Positions 34,287 through 42,428 of a stretch of DNA of 64,000 nt are shown here, in pieces. The stretch spans positions 27,469 through 91,468 of the forward strand of contig NZ_JAODMK010000011.1 of the NCBI RefSeq assembly GCF_025465545.1, in the 5' to 3' direction. This stretch comes from Naasia sp. (GTDB lineage Bacteria > Actinomycetota > Actinomycetes > Actinomycetales > Microbacteriaceae). Under the pieces are notes generated by a model. It searched no databases. It had not been told where the DNA came from and saw only the letters and a list, made by a program, of their open reading frames with translations. Each line of letters starts with the position of its first letter. The first letter of the stretch is position 1. Both the position numbers and the translations under genes were made by a program.

Positions 34287-34343
34287 AATCTAGGAAGGCG
34301 TGTGGTGACGCGGCCTCACCCTGTGTGGTGAACGACGTGGTGA
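34287..34343 (-). promoter_or_regulatory. Operator array and promoter of the membrane operon (probable LAL target)
   Basis: On the plus strand: TGGTGA at 34303-34308, TCACC at 34316-34320, TGGTGA at 34326-34331 and TGGTGA at 34338-34343. The offsets (0, 13, 23, 35) match those at 28041-28081 exactly. On the minus strand TAGATT (34287-34292) lies 10 nt from the proximal TCACCA, the same as TACCTT in the other promoter. Identical geometry in two unrelated intergenic regions argues for one shared activator. The ornithine-cyclodeaminase-like gene on the other side may also respond. Confidence 0.7.
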
Positions 34344-34484
34344 TTCAGCTGTGCGCCCCCTCTCAACCCGACAGCAGTGGACAGGAGAACGCGTGAAGCC
34401 GCCGACTCGCTCGGAGCCGCTTGCCCGAGAGCCTGGGGCCAGGTCTACCGAGCAGGCCATCGCTCGACTCGCCCGCGTGCTCCC

Positions 34485-35474
34485 GTGAATCGCGTTCCCT
34501 ACCTCGACGCGGCGGCAGTGTCCTCCGCGCTCACCCCGCTCGAGGCCGTTGAGGCGATTGTCGCAGCGCTCTCCGGCGGCTTCGACCCGGCATCGGACAT
34601 CCCGCGCATCGCTGCCGACACCAGCACCGGGCAGTTCCTCCTCATGCCGTCGGAGGTCGGCGCTCAGGCGGGAGTGAAGGTCGTGACCGTCGCGCCGGAG
34701 AACTCAGCGCGGGGCCTCCCTCGCATCCAGGCCACCTACCTGCTGTACGACGCCGCGACGCTCAGTCTGCGGGCCATTCTCGACGGCACTGCACTGACGT
34801 CGCTGCGCACGCCGGCCGTCTCGATCGCGGCCGTGCGGCCGGCACTCGCCCTCGTCACCGGGCCTCTGCGGGTCGTGGTGTTCGGCGCCGGGCCGCAAGC
34901 GGTCGGCCATGCCATGACCATCCGGGCCGTCAGCGCGAACCCGCTCGGCCGCCTGACCTTCCTGGTGCGCAGCACCTCCAGTGCCGGCGCGGCACGGAGC
35001 ATCGGGCACGTCGTGACAGCGGACTCCCGAGCGGGGAGGATCGCACTCGCCGAAGCTCACCTGATCGTGTGTGCGACCACCGCCCGCACGCCGCTTTTTC
35101 CGCCGGATGCCGTTCGATCGGACGCGATCGTCATCGCCGTCGGGTCCCACGAGCCTGACGCCCGAGAACTCGACGGGCGCCTTCTGGGATCCGCGTCCGT
35201 GATCGTCGAGGACATCGACACGGCTCTCCGGGAGGCGGGCGACGTGATCCTCGCCCACCGGGATGGCCTGCTCGACACCGGCGCGCTTCTCCCGCTGAAG
35301 GACGTCGTCACCGGAGCCGCCTCGCTGCAGCGGGACCGTCCCGTGGTGTTCAAGGGCGTGGGCATGTCCTGGCAGGACCTGATCATCGCAAGAGCCGTGC
35401 TCGCTCGCTCGGAGGACCAGGATGGAGGCCGGGGGACGACTGACACTCCCGTGGTCTCGCCGGCAGACCGCTGA
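34485..35474 (+). CDS. Ornithine cyclodeaminase/mu-crystallin family protein
   Basis: A 329-residue member starting from the GTG at 34485. The open frame extends 36 codons further, but that part has no family similarity and lies in the operator region. Rossmann segment VVVFGAGPQAVGHAMTI, substrate-side RTPAVSIAAVRPAL and the C-terminal VFKGVGMSWQDLIIA are typical. Family members cyclise ornithine or act as imine/ketimine reductases and alanine dehydrogenases. No ribosome-binding site is visible before the GTG, so the message may be leaderless or the start may differ. Confidence 0.8.
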   Translation: MNRVPYLDAAAVSSALTPLEAVEAIVAALSGGFDPASDIPRIAADTSTGQFLLMPSEVGAQAGVKVVTVAPENSARGLPRIQATYLLYDAATLSLRAILDGTALTSLRTPAVSIAAVRPALALVTGPLRVVVFGAGPQAVGHAMTIRAVSANPLGRLTFLVRSTSSAGAARSIGHVVTADSRAGRIALAEAHLIVCATTARTPLFPPDAVRSDAIVIAVGSHEPDARELDGRLLGSASVIVEDIDTALREAGDVILAHRDGLLDTGALLPLKDVVTGAASLQRDRPVVFKGVGMSWQDLIIARAVLARSEDQDGGRGTTDTPVVSPADR

Positions 35475-35488
35475 TCGTCGTCCCAGCG

Positions 35489-35827
35489 TCACACGTCGGA
35501 CAGCCATCCGTCGCTGTCTGCATAGCCACCAGCCTCGGGCCCCACCGGCGAACCGGGATGGGTCTCCCGTCTGATCTTCTCGTCGAGCTCGACGAGGACA
35601 TCGGCATCCTGCAGCTGCGTCTCGTCCTGATGCACCTCGAGAGCGGTGAGCTGGGTGCCGGGACCCATGACGAGCTGCACCCAGGTGGAGCTGCCGTTCG
35701 CGACCACGGGGATCCGGACGACGTCGCTCCGGCCGCTCTGGGTGAGCGCGATCGAGTATTGGAGCAGCTTCTCCGCGACCGCGTCGGTGGTGTTGAAATG
35801 CTCGTCCGCGTAAGACACGATCCTCAT
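35489..35827 (-). CDS. Small conserved actinobacterial protein (112 aa)
   Basis: A 112-residue protein opening MRIVSYADEHFNTTDAVAE, then a helix and RIPVVANGSSTWVQLVMGP, followed by an acidic helical tail. The N-terminal pattern belongs to a small actinobacterial family with no assigned function; that recognition is from memory. It converges with the cyclodeaminase-like gene and is divergent from the acyl-CoA synthetase. Confidence 0.7.
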   Translation of the reverse strand: MRIVSYADEHFNTTDAVAEKLLQYSIALTQSGRSDVVRIPVVANGSSTWVQLVMGPGTQLTALEVHQDETQLQDADVLVELDEKIRRETHPGSPVGPEAGGYADSDGWLSDV

Positions 35828-35933
35828 CACTCCACGATGCGGCGTCACCCGTGGCAAATGGAAGGCCTTGCGACCTGGCGCGGACCCGTTCCGCCCGTGA
35901 CGGAGCGCTCCTCGCACGCGGCATGATGAGGCT

Positions 35934-37631
35934 ATGGACGCCACTGAGGTCTTCCGTTCCGCTCGCGACGGGCTGATCGCCCTCCGCGACGACCACCTGC
36001 GGGCGTCAGGCGAGTTCGAGTGGCCCGACGTAGGTCCTGCGTTCAATTGGGCCACCGACTGGTTCGACTCCATCGCTCGCGGCAACGATCGCATCGCTCT
36101 GTGGATCGTCGAGGAGGACGGCCGGGAGCAGCGCGTCTCCTTCGAGCAGATGCGGGAACGCTCGGACCGCCTAGGGGCGTGGCTGGCCTCCCAGGGCGTT
36201 GCTCCCGGCGACCACGTGATGCTCATGCTCGGCAACCAGGTGGAGCTGTGGGAGTCGATGCTCGCCGTGATGAAGATCGGGGCGGTCCTCCTTCCCACCA
36301 CCACCGTGCTCGCCGCCCACGACCTGGCCGACCGGATCGGGCGCGGCCGCGTGCGGCACGTGATCGCGAATGCGACGGAGGCCGGCAAGTTCGACGGGCT
36401 CAGCGGGTTCTCCCGAATCGCTGTCGGGGGCTCCGTCCCCGGTTGGGCCGACTATGGCGACGCGCACTCCTACCGCAGCCCACTGCCGGGGCTCGTGGTG
36501 CGTTCGGACGAGCCGTGCCTCGTCTACTTCACCTCCGGCACGACGAGTCGCCCCAAGATGGTCGTCCACACCCGCACGTCCTACCCGGTGGGGCACCTCA
36601 CGACGATGTACTGGCTCGGCCTGCAGCCGGGCGACGTCCACCTCGCGATCAGTGGCCCGGGCTGGGCGAAGCACGCCTGGAGCTGCTTCTTCGCTCCGTG
36701 GATCGCCGAAGCGACGGTGTTCGTGTTCAACTACAGCCGCTTCGACCCGGTGGCGCTTCGGGAACAGCTGAACCGTGCCGGGGTCAGCACCTTCTGCGCT
36801 CCACCGACGGTGTGGCGGATGCTCATCCAGGCGGATCTCGGCACCCGGCCGGCCGCCCTCCGAGAGGCGCTGTCCGCCGGTGAGCCGCTGAACCCGGAGG
36901 TGATCGAGCGGGTCGAGGCAGCCTGGGGCCTGACCATCCGCGATGGATACGGACAGACCGAGACCACCGCCACTATCGCGAACACGCCGAGCAGTCCCGT
37001 CACGAGCGGATCGATGGGCCGACCGCTGCCGGGCGTGGCCATCACGCTCATCGACCCTCTCACCGGGCACGAGGCCGTCGAGGGAGAGATCTGCGTCGAC
37101 CTCGAGCGCGGCGCCCCGAATCTGATGGCCGGCTACCTCGGCGCGCCCGGGACCGGCGCCGCATCGAGCGACCGCTACTACCGCACGGGCGACGTTGCCC
37201 GGCGGGACGAGGACGGCGTGATCACCTTTCTCGGCCGCACGGACGACATCTTCAAGTCCTCCGACTACAAGGTGTCCCCGTTCGAGGTGGAGAGCGTGCT
37301 GATCGAGCATCCGGCCGTGGCGGAGGCCGCGGTCGTTCCCGCCCCCGACGAGACGCGCCTGAACGTCGTCAAGGCCTACGTGGCGCTCGCGCCCGGCTGG
37401 CCCATGGACGCGTCGACCGCCCTGGCGGTCCTCCGGCACGCGCGCGAGCGGCTTCCGCCCTACTCGCGGGTCCGGCGCCTCGAGTTCTTCGAGCTTCCCA
37501 AGACCGTCTCGGGCAAGATCCGGCGCGTGGAGCTCCGGCAGCGGGAGGCCGACGCGGCTCGAGACGGCCAGGCCCTCCCCGACGAGTGGCGCGACGACCG
37601 CTTCCCCGAGCTGCGGTCCCAGCGGAGCTGA
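35934..37631 (+). CDS. AMP-forming acyl-CoA synthetase
   Basis: A 565-residue ANL-superfamily ligase. The phosphate-binding loop is YFTSGTTSRPKMV, A5 is DGYGQTET, A7 is YYRTGDVARRDEDG, and the A10 catalytic lysine lies in KTVSGKIRRVELR. Motifs such as GWAKHAWSCFFAPW resemble medium-chain acyl-CoA synthetases. It activates a carboxylic acid with ATP and CoA; chain length cannot be told. It appears monocistronic and is followed by a short region with two overlapping Cys-rich micro-ORFs. Confidence 0.92.
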   Translation: MDATEVFRSARDGLIALRDDHLRASGEFEWPDVGPAFNWATDWFDSIARGNDRIALWIVEEDGREQRVSFEQMRERSDRLGAWLASQGVAPGDHVMLMLGNQVELWESMLAVMKIGAVLLPTTTVLAAHDLADRIGRGRVRHVIANATEAGKFDGLSGFSRIAVGGSVPGWADYGDAHSYRSPLPGLVVRSDEPCLVYFTSGTTSRPKMVVHTRTSYPVGHLTTMYWLGLQPGDVHLAISGPGWAKHAWSCFFAPWIAEATVFVFNYSRFDPVALREQLNRAGVSTFCAPPTVWRMLIQADLGTRPAALREALSAGEPLNPEVIERVEAAWGLTIRDGYGQTETTATIANTPSSPVTSGSMGRPLPGVAITLIDPLTGHEAVEGEICVDLERGAPNLMAGYLGAPGTGAASSDRYYRTGDVARRDEDGVITFLGRTDDIFKSSDYKVSPFEVESVLIEHPAVAEAAVVPAPDETRLNVVKAYVALAPGWPMDASTALAVLRHARERLPPYSRVRRLEFFELPKTVSGKIRRVELRQREADAARDGQALPDEWRDDRFPELRSQRS

Positions 37632-37662
37632 CCGCACCTCGGACCAGCAAGAGGGGCGCGAG

Positions 37663-37725
37663 ATGCGCTGCACGGATCACGGAGCCCTCGGCCCCTGCCG
37701 GCACCACAAGGTCTGCATCGCGTGA
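37663..37725 (+). other. Micro-ORF, Cys/His-rich (20 codons)
   Basis: ATG at 37663 opens a 20-residue frame, MRCTDHGALGPCRHHKVCIA, with three Cys and three His, ended by TGA at 37723. GAGGGG lies upstream. A second frame starts with GTG at 37722 overlapping the stop. Either a coupled pair of micro-proteins or a frameshifted remnant of one small zinc-binding protein. Confidence 0.35.
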
Positions 37726-37799
37726 CCGCCATCGCGGGTGAGCCGGAGACGAGCATCGACTTCTGCGGGGCGGAGTGCCTCCTGTCCGTTGCGGGATAG
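37722..37799 (+). other. Micro-ORF overlapping the previous one (25 codons)
   Basis: GTG at 37722 opens VTAIAGEPETSIDFCGAECLL... ended by TAG. Its FCGAEC piece is a CxxxC-like zinc knuckle that would complement the Cys/His cluster of the upstream micro-ORF. The GTGA overlap suits translational coupling; a single-base indel in one ancestral gene is an equal explanation. Confidence 0.35.
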
Positions 37800-37816
37800 A
37801 CCTCACCCCTGCTCGG

Positions 37817-39232
37817 CTATGCCGAGAGGATCACGAGCTTCTGCTCGGTCAACTCCGCGACCGCGTACTTCACACCCTCGCGCCCCTGGCCGGAGTCCTT
37901 GACACCCCCGTAGGGCATCTGGTCAGCGCGGAACGACGGTGGCACGTTCACCAGCACCGTCCCGGCCTCGGCGCGGCGGGCGTAGTCGAGGGCGGCGCCG
38001 ATGCTCGCCGTGTAGATCGAGGTGTTGAGGCCGTAGAGGGAGTCGTTGACGAGCCCGATCGCCTCGTCGAGGTCGTCGAAGGCGGTGACAGCGACCACCG
38101 GTCCGAAGACCTCCTCGCACACGACGCGGTCGTCGGCGCTCACGTCGGCGATCAGGGTGGGCGCGAGCACGGATCCTTCAGAGGTGCCTCCCGCAAGGAT
38201 GCGGGCACCTGAGGCGACCGCCTCCGCGAGCCAGGACTCGATGCGTCCAACCTCGGAATCTGCGACGAGCGGACCCACCACGGTGTCGTCGTTGCGCGGG
38301 TCGCCCGTGACGACGGCGTCGAAGCGCAGGCGCACCGCCTCGAGGTAGTGCTCGGCGATCGAACGATGAACGTAGACGCGTTGCAGGGACACGCAGGCCT
38401 GGCCGGAGTTGGTGAGGGATGCCCCCACCGTGTCCTTCGCGGCCCGCTCGAGGTCGGCATCCGCCGCCACGACCATCGCCGTGTTCGACCCCAGCTCGAG
38501 CACATGCAGCTTGCGGGGACTCGCGGCCTTGAGCAGCCAGCCGACTTTGGACGACCCAGTGAACGTCACCACCGCGACTCGGTCGTCCTCCTGCCACGCG
38601 GTGACGACGTCGTCCGGCGACCCGGTGACCAGGTTGAGCTGGCCGGCCGGAAGTCCCGAGGCGATGAACGCGTCGATGAGCAGCCCCGCCGTCAGCTGGG
38701 TGCGATCGGAGGGCTTGAGGACGACCGGGCAGCCTGCCGCGATCGCGGGACCGATCTTGTGCGCCACAAGGTTGAGGGGGAAGTTGAAAGGCGTGATCGC
38801 CGCGACTATTCCGATCGGCTGCGCGATGGTGAAGCCGATCATGCCTGCCCCGGCGGCTGTCGCATCGAGCGGAACGGTCTCCGAGGGGAGGCGACGCGCC
38901 TCCTCTGCCGCGAACTGCAGAGTGCTCACCGCGCGGGACACCTCGAGTCGCGAAGCGGTGATGGGCTTGCCGACCTCGGCAGTGATCGACTGCGCGAACT
39001 CCTCGGAGTGCGCGGCGATGTAGTCGGAGACCCGGGAGAGCAGGGCGGCACGCTCCGGCACCGGGAAACCGCGCTGAAGGGCTGCCGCGGCGGCGTCCAC
39101 CGCCGCGACCGCATGTTCGGGTGACGCGCGGTGCACCCGGCCGATGACCTCGCCCGTCCAGCGGTCGTGGATCTCGTCGACGCGGTCGGTGCGGATCCAG
39201 GTGCCGTCGATGAACAGTTCTTGCTCGCGCAT
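37817..39232 (-). CDS. NAD(P)-dependent aldehyde dehydrogenase
   Basis: A 471-residue ALDH. Motifs: ITPFNFPLNLVAHKIGPA with cofactor-binding VVLKPSDRT, FTGSSKVGW, the general-base Glu in LELGSNTAM and the nucleophile Cys in NSGQACVSLQRVY; the C-terminal EEVFGPVVAV is typical. The sequence resembles lactaldehyde/glyceraldehyde dehydrogenases. It is the last gene of a minus-strand operon after a zinc ADH and a tartrate-dehydrogenase-like enzyme, so it probably oxidises an aldehyde made in the same pathway. Confidence 0.92.
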   Translation of the reverse strand: MREQELFIDGTWIRTDRVDEIHDRWTGEVIGRVHRASPEHAVAAVDAAAAALQRGFPVPERAALLSRVSDYIAAHSEEFAQSITAEVGKPITASRLEVSRAVSTLQFAAEEARRLPSETVPLDATAAGAGMIGFTIAQPIGIVAAITPFNFPLNLVAHKIGPAIAAGCPVVLKPSDRTQLTAGLLIDAFIASGLPAGQLNLVTGSPDDVVTAWQEDDRVAVVTFTGSSKVGWLLKAASPRKLHVLELGSNTAMVVAADADLERAAKDTVGASLTNSGQACVSLQRVYVHRSIAEHYLEAVRLRFDAVVTGDPRNDDTVVGPLVADSEVGRIESWLAEAVASGARILAGGTSEGSVLAPTLIADVSADDRVVCEEVFGPVVAVTAFDDLDEAIGLVNDSLYGLNTSIYTASIGAALDYARRAEAGTVLVNVPPSFRADQMPYGGVKDSGQGREGVKYAVAELTEQKLVILSA

Positions 39233-39303
39233 GGCTGGGGACTCTCTCGATCAGTAGGGGCGGCCGGGAGTGGGGGACCTCGAGGGCCCGCCTGCCGGGG
39301 GTG

Positions 39304-40347
39304 TCAGTGGCTGAGTTCGGCGACGATAGCTGCGCCCACCTCGGTGGTGGACGCAGATCCCCCGATGTCGCGGGTGCGGACGCCGGACGCGGTGACCTTT
39401 TCGAACGCCGCCGTGAGGTCGGCGCTGGCTGCCGCGTAGCCGAGGTGCTCGAGCATCATCGCCCCTGTCCAGACTTGGCCGATGGGATTCGCCAGCCCAC
39501 GACCGGCGATGTCGGGAGCCGACCCGTGCACGGGCTCGAAGAGCGAGGGGAACTCCCGAGAAGGGTTGAGATTCGCGCTCGGCGCGACGCCGATGGACCC
39601 TGCGATCGCGCCCGCGAGGTCGGAGAGGATGTCGCCGAAGAGGTTCGACGCGACGATCACATCGAACGCCGCCGGGCGCAGGATGAGCTTCGCCGCGAGC
39701 GCGTCGATGAGGATCGACTCGAGCTGTATCTCCGGGTAGTCCGCGAGCGTCTCGGCGACAATCTCGTCCCAGAACGGCATCGTGTGGATGATGCCGTTCG
39801 ACTTCGTCGCGGACGTGATGTGGTTGCGACGGGTCGCCGCGAGCTGTGCCGCATAGCGAGTGACCCGCTCGATGCCCATGCGGGTGAAGACGTTCTCCTG
39901 AATGGCCGCCTCCTGCGGCAGCCCACGGAAGATGCGGCCGCCGATCTCGGAATACTCGCCCTCATTGTTCTCGCGCACGATCAGCAGATCGATGTCGTTG
40001 CCGCCTCGGACGGGGCTCTCGATTCCCGGAAGGGCGCGCACCGGGCGGAGGTTGACGTACTGCTGGAATTCGCGACGAATGGGGATGAGCAGGCCCCAGA
40101 GCGTCTCGGTATCGGGGATGCCCGGCAGGCCGACCGCGCCGAGGAAGATCGCGTCATGGCCGGACAGCGTGGCGATGCCGTCGGCGGGCATCATCACGCC
40201 GTGCTTCAGGTAGTAGTCGGAGCCCCAGCCGAGATACGTCCACTCGACGGCCTGGTCGTGACGCGCGAGCGCGGCGTCGACGCATTCGATCCCCACCGGG
40301 ACGACCTCTTTGCCGATGCCGTCGCCGGCGATGACCGCGATGCTCAT
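39304..40347 (-). CDS. Tartrate/D-malate dehydrogenase-like (isocitrate/isopropylmalate dehydrogenase family)
   Basis: A 347-residue beta-decarboxylating dehydrogenase. IAVIAGDGIGKEV, FLGAVGLPGIPD, NLRPVRALPGIES and IVRENNEGEYSEIGG fit the tartrate/D-malate branch rather than LeuB. Metal-binding aspartates lie in SNLFGDILSDLAGAI, and EPVHGSAPDIAG is the cofactor loop. It oxidises a 2-hydroxy acid with NAD and a divalent metal, usually with decarboxylation. Its start overlaps the zinc ADH stop by four bases. Confidence 0.9.
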   Translation of the reverse strand: MSIAVIAGDGIGKEVVPVGIECVDAALARHDQAVEWTYLGWGSDYYLKHGVMMPADGIATLSGHDAIFLGAVGLPGIPDTETLWGLLIPIRREFQQYVNLRPVRALPGIESPVRGGNDIDLLIVRENNEGEYSEIGGRIFRGLPQEAAIQENVFTRMGIERVTRYAAQLAATRRNHITSATKSNGIIHTMPFWDEIVAETLADYPEIQLESILIDALAAKLILRPAAFDVIVASNLFGDILSDLAGAIAGSIGVAPSANLNPSREFPSLFEPVHGSAPDIAGRGLANPIGQVWTGAMMLEHLGYAAASADLTAAFEKVTASGVRTRDIGGSASTTEVGAAIVAELSH

Positions 40348-41366
40348 GAAACGGCGCCGTTCGGGGTGATGAAGACCTTGTCGAAGGTGCCGTCACGCTG
40401 GGCTTGCAGCGCATCCTCGATCTGGTCCATCGAGAAGTAGCCGAACTCGAAGTTGTCGAGGCCCAGATGGTTCACGATGTTCGCTGCGCGGCGGTGTGTG
40501 AACGGGTTGAGAGCCGTGCCGAGGATGGTGAGCTCTTTGGCGTAGATCTCGTTGGGGCTCACGGTCAGGCGGTCGTCCGGTCTTGCGACACCGAAGATGA
40601 GGATGTTCGCCCCGCGGGAGGCGAGCGGGATGGCCTGGTCGAGCACCCGGGAGGAGCCGACAGCGTCGATCAGGTAGGGGAACCCGACTCCGCCGGAGAG
40701 CTCCATCATGCGCTCGGTGAAGTCGGAGGCCGTGGGGTCGAGTGCCGCATCGGCCCCCATCCGGAGCGCCAGGTCGCGGCGCTGCTCCCGCATCTCGACC
40801 GCGACGATCGGGGTGAGCCCGGCCTTTCTGGCCAGCGCGATGAGGATGGAGCCGGCGGGGCCCGCGCCGAAGATCGCGATCGGGCGCCCCGAAGTCGCTT
40901 GCAGCCGGTCCATCCCGTGCACTGCGCAGGCGAGGGGCTCGGCCATCGACCCGATTTCTGGAGAGGTTCCGGCGGGAAGCTTGTAGGCGATCGTCTCCGG
41001 CAGCACGAGGAACTCGGCCATCCCCCCGTCGAGATGCACGCCGGGGGCCTTGCGGTTGGGGCACATGTGCGGCTTGCCGGTCTGGCAGTACACGCAGACG
41101 CCGCAGTAGTAGTGCGGCTCCATCGTGATGAGATCGCCGACCTCGAGCGTCGTGACGCCCTCGCCGAGCCCCACCACCTCCGCGCAGACCTCATGGCCGA
41201 GGGTGACGGGCGGGTTCGACGCGTAGGCGCCTTCGAGGATGTGCAGGTCCGTGCCGCACACGCCGACGGCGAGCGGTTTCAGCAGGACCTCCCCGGGGCC
41301 GGCGACGGGATCGGGCAGCTCCTGAACGGCGACCTTGTGGTCCCCGAGATAGCGCACGGCCTTCAT
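40344..41366 (-). CDS. Zinc-dependent alcohol dehydrogenase, polyol-dehydrogenase-like
   Basis: A 340-residue MDR protein. I start it at the ATG at 41366 with AAGGGAA upstream; earlier in-frame starts lie inside the promoter. Catalytic zinc ligands are in GVCGTDLHIL and TLGHEVCAE, the structural lobe CGVCVYCQTGKPHMC is intact, and the Rossmann motif is IFGAGPAGSIL. It resembles sorbitol/arabitol dehydrogenases. First gene of the ADH-tartrate DH-ALDH operon, with promoter and operator in the gap to the divergent PfkB kinase. Confidence 0.9.
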   Translation of the reverse strand: MKAVRYLGDHKVAVQELPDPVAGPGEVLLKPLAVGVCGTDLHILEGAYASNPPVTLGHEVCAEVVGLGEGVTTLEVGDLITMEPHYYCGVCVYCQTGKPHMCPNRKAPGVHLDGGMAEFLVLPETIAYKLPAGTSPEIGSMAEPLACAVHGMDRLQATSGRPIAIFGAGPAGSILIALARKAGLTPIVAVEMREQRRDLALRMGADAALDPTASDFTERMMELSGGVGFPYLIDAVGSSRVLDQAIPLASRGANILIFGVARPDDRLTVSPNEIYAKELTILGTALNPFTHRRAANIVNHLGLDNFEFGYFSMDQIEDALQAQRDGTFDKVFITPNGAVS

Positions 41367-41418
41367 GGCGGACGTTCCCTTCGGCATTCGCGTCAGCGCG
41401 TCGTCACGCCGGAGATTC

Positions 41419-41457
41419 ACGCTAACGACATGTTGTTGGATTATCAACATCTATCTA
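41419..41457. promoter_or_regulatory. Divergent promoters with an ATGTTG/CAACAT operator
   Basis: Minus strand: TTGATA (41442-41447) and TAGCGT (41419-41424) with a 17-bp spacer, a near-consensus promoter for the ADH operon. Plus strand: TATCTA (41452-41457) about 10 nt before the GTG of the PfkB gene, suggesting a leaderless mRNA. The inverted repeat ATGTTG (41430-41435) / CAACAT (41445-41450) covers the minus-strand -35 and spacer, an ideal repressor site, plausibly for the DeoR encoded two genes away. Confidence 0.65.
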
Positions 41458-41467
41458 GAGTGAGGGC

Positions 41468-42388
41468 GTGACCACCATTCCCTCGATCGTGTGCGTCGGA
41501 ACCGTCGCGCTCGACATGATCCTCACGGCCGACCGCCTGCCTCCCGAGGACGGGCGGGTCGAGGCCGACCAGGTCGCCCTGGTCGGCGGAGGCAACGCCG
41601 CCAACGCCGCCGTGGCCATCGCCCGGCTCGGCCTCCCGGTCGAGTTCTGCGGGACGATCGGGGATGATCGGGCGGGCGGCCTCCTGCTCGACGAGCTCAT
41701 CGCGGAGGGCGTCGGCACCTCGCTCGTGGAGCGTCGTCGCGGCTCTGTGACCGCACAGACCGCCGTCATCGTCTCCTCCGGCACGGGCGCGCGCACGATC
41801 ATCACCCGCCCCGCACCTCCGCCCCCCGCGATTCCGCGGGGCTTCGACATCACCCACCTCGACAAGGCCGGTTGGGGGGCGATGCCCCGGGAGGGCGTCG
41901 CGGGAACACGAGTGAGCGTCGACGATGGCAACCTGATCCCGGACCTCGACCTCGCGCTGCTCGAGTGGTACGTGCCGACCGCGACGGTGCTGCGCAGCCG
42001 CTACGGCACGACCAGCATCGAGGCGGCCCGGCGCGCTCGGCTCGACGGGGCGGCGACCGTCATCGCGACGGACGGGGCGCGCGGCTCCTTCGCGGTCGAC
42101 GACTCCGGGCTGCACTTCGCGCCGGCGCTGCCCATCACCCCCGTCTCCACGCTCGGCGCGGGCGACGTGTTCCACGGTGCCCTCGTCGCGGCGATCGCCT
42201 TGGGGCGACCCATGGCAGCCGCCATCCGCTTCGCGAACGTGACGGCGGCACTCTCCTGCCGCGCCTTGGACGGGCGGACGGGCATACCCGACCGCGCGGA
42301 GGTCGACGCTCTGGTCGGCGCACTCGGTGACCCCCGACTCAGCGACCGGGAGATCGCGGCGCGGTTCAGCAACGAGGACCCGGCGTAG
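41468..42388 (+). CDS. PfkB-family carbohydrate kinase
   Basis: A 306-residue ribokinase-fold kinase starting with GTG. GGGNAANAAVAIARLG is the PfkB N-terminal signature; PVSTLGAGDVFHGALVAA holds the catalytic Asp and anion hole. It phosphorylates a sugar, keto-sugar or similar with ATP. It is divergent from the ADH operon and followed within 40 nt by a DeoR regulator, so it is likely co-transcribed with its own regulator. Confidence 0.9.
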   Translation: MTTIPSIVCVGTVALDMILTADRLPPEDGRVEADQVALVGGGNAANAAVAIARLGLPVEFCGTIGDDRAGGLLLDELIAEGVGTSLVERRRGSVTAQTAVIVSSGTGARTIITRPAPPPPAIPRGFDITHLDKAGWGAMPREGVAGTRVSVDDGNLIPDLDLALLEWYVPTATVLRSRYGTTSIEAARRARLDGAATVIATDGARGSFAVDDSGLHFAPALPITPVSTLGAGDVFHGALVAAIALGRPMAAAIRFANVTAALSCRALDGRTGIPDRAEVDALVGALGDPRLSDREIAARFSNEDPA

Positions 42389-42428
42389 CAGGATGGCGCC
42401 CGTGACCGAACCCCGGGGAAGCACAGGG

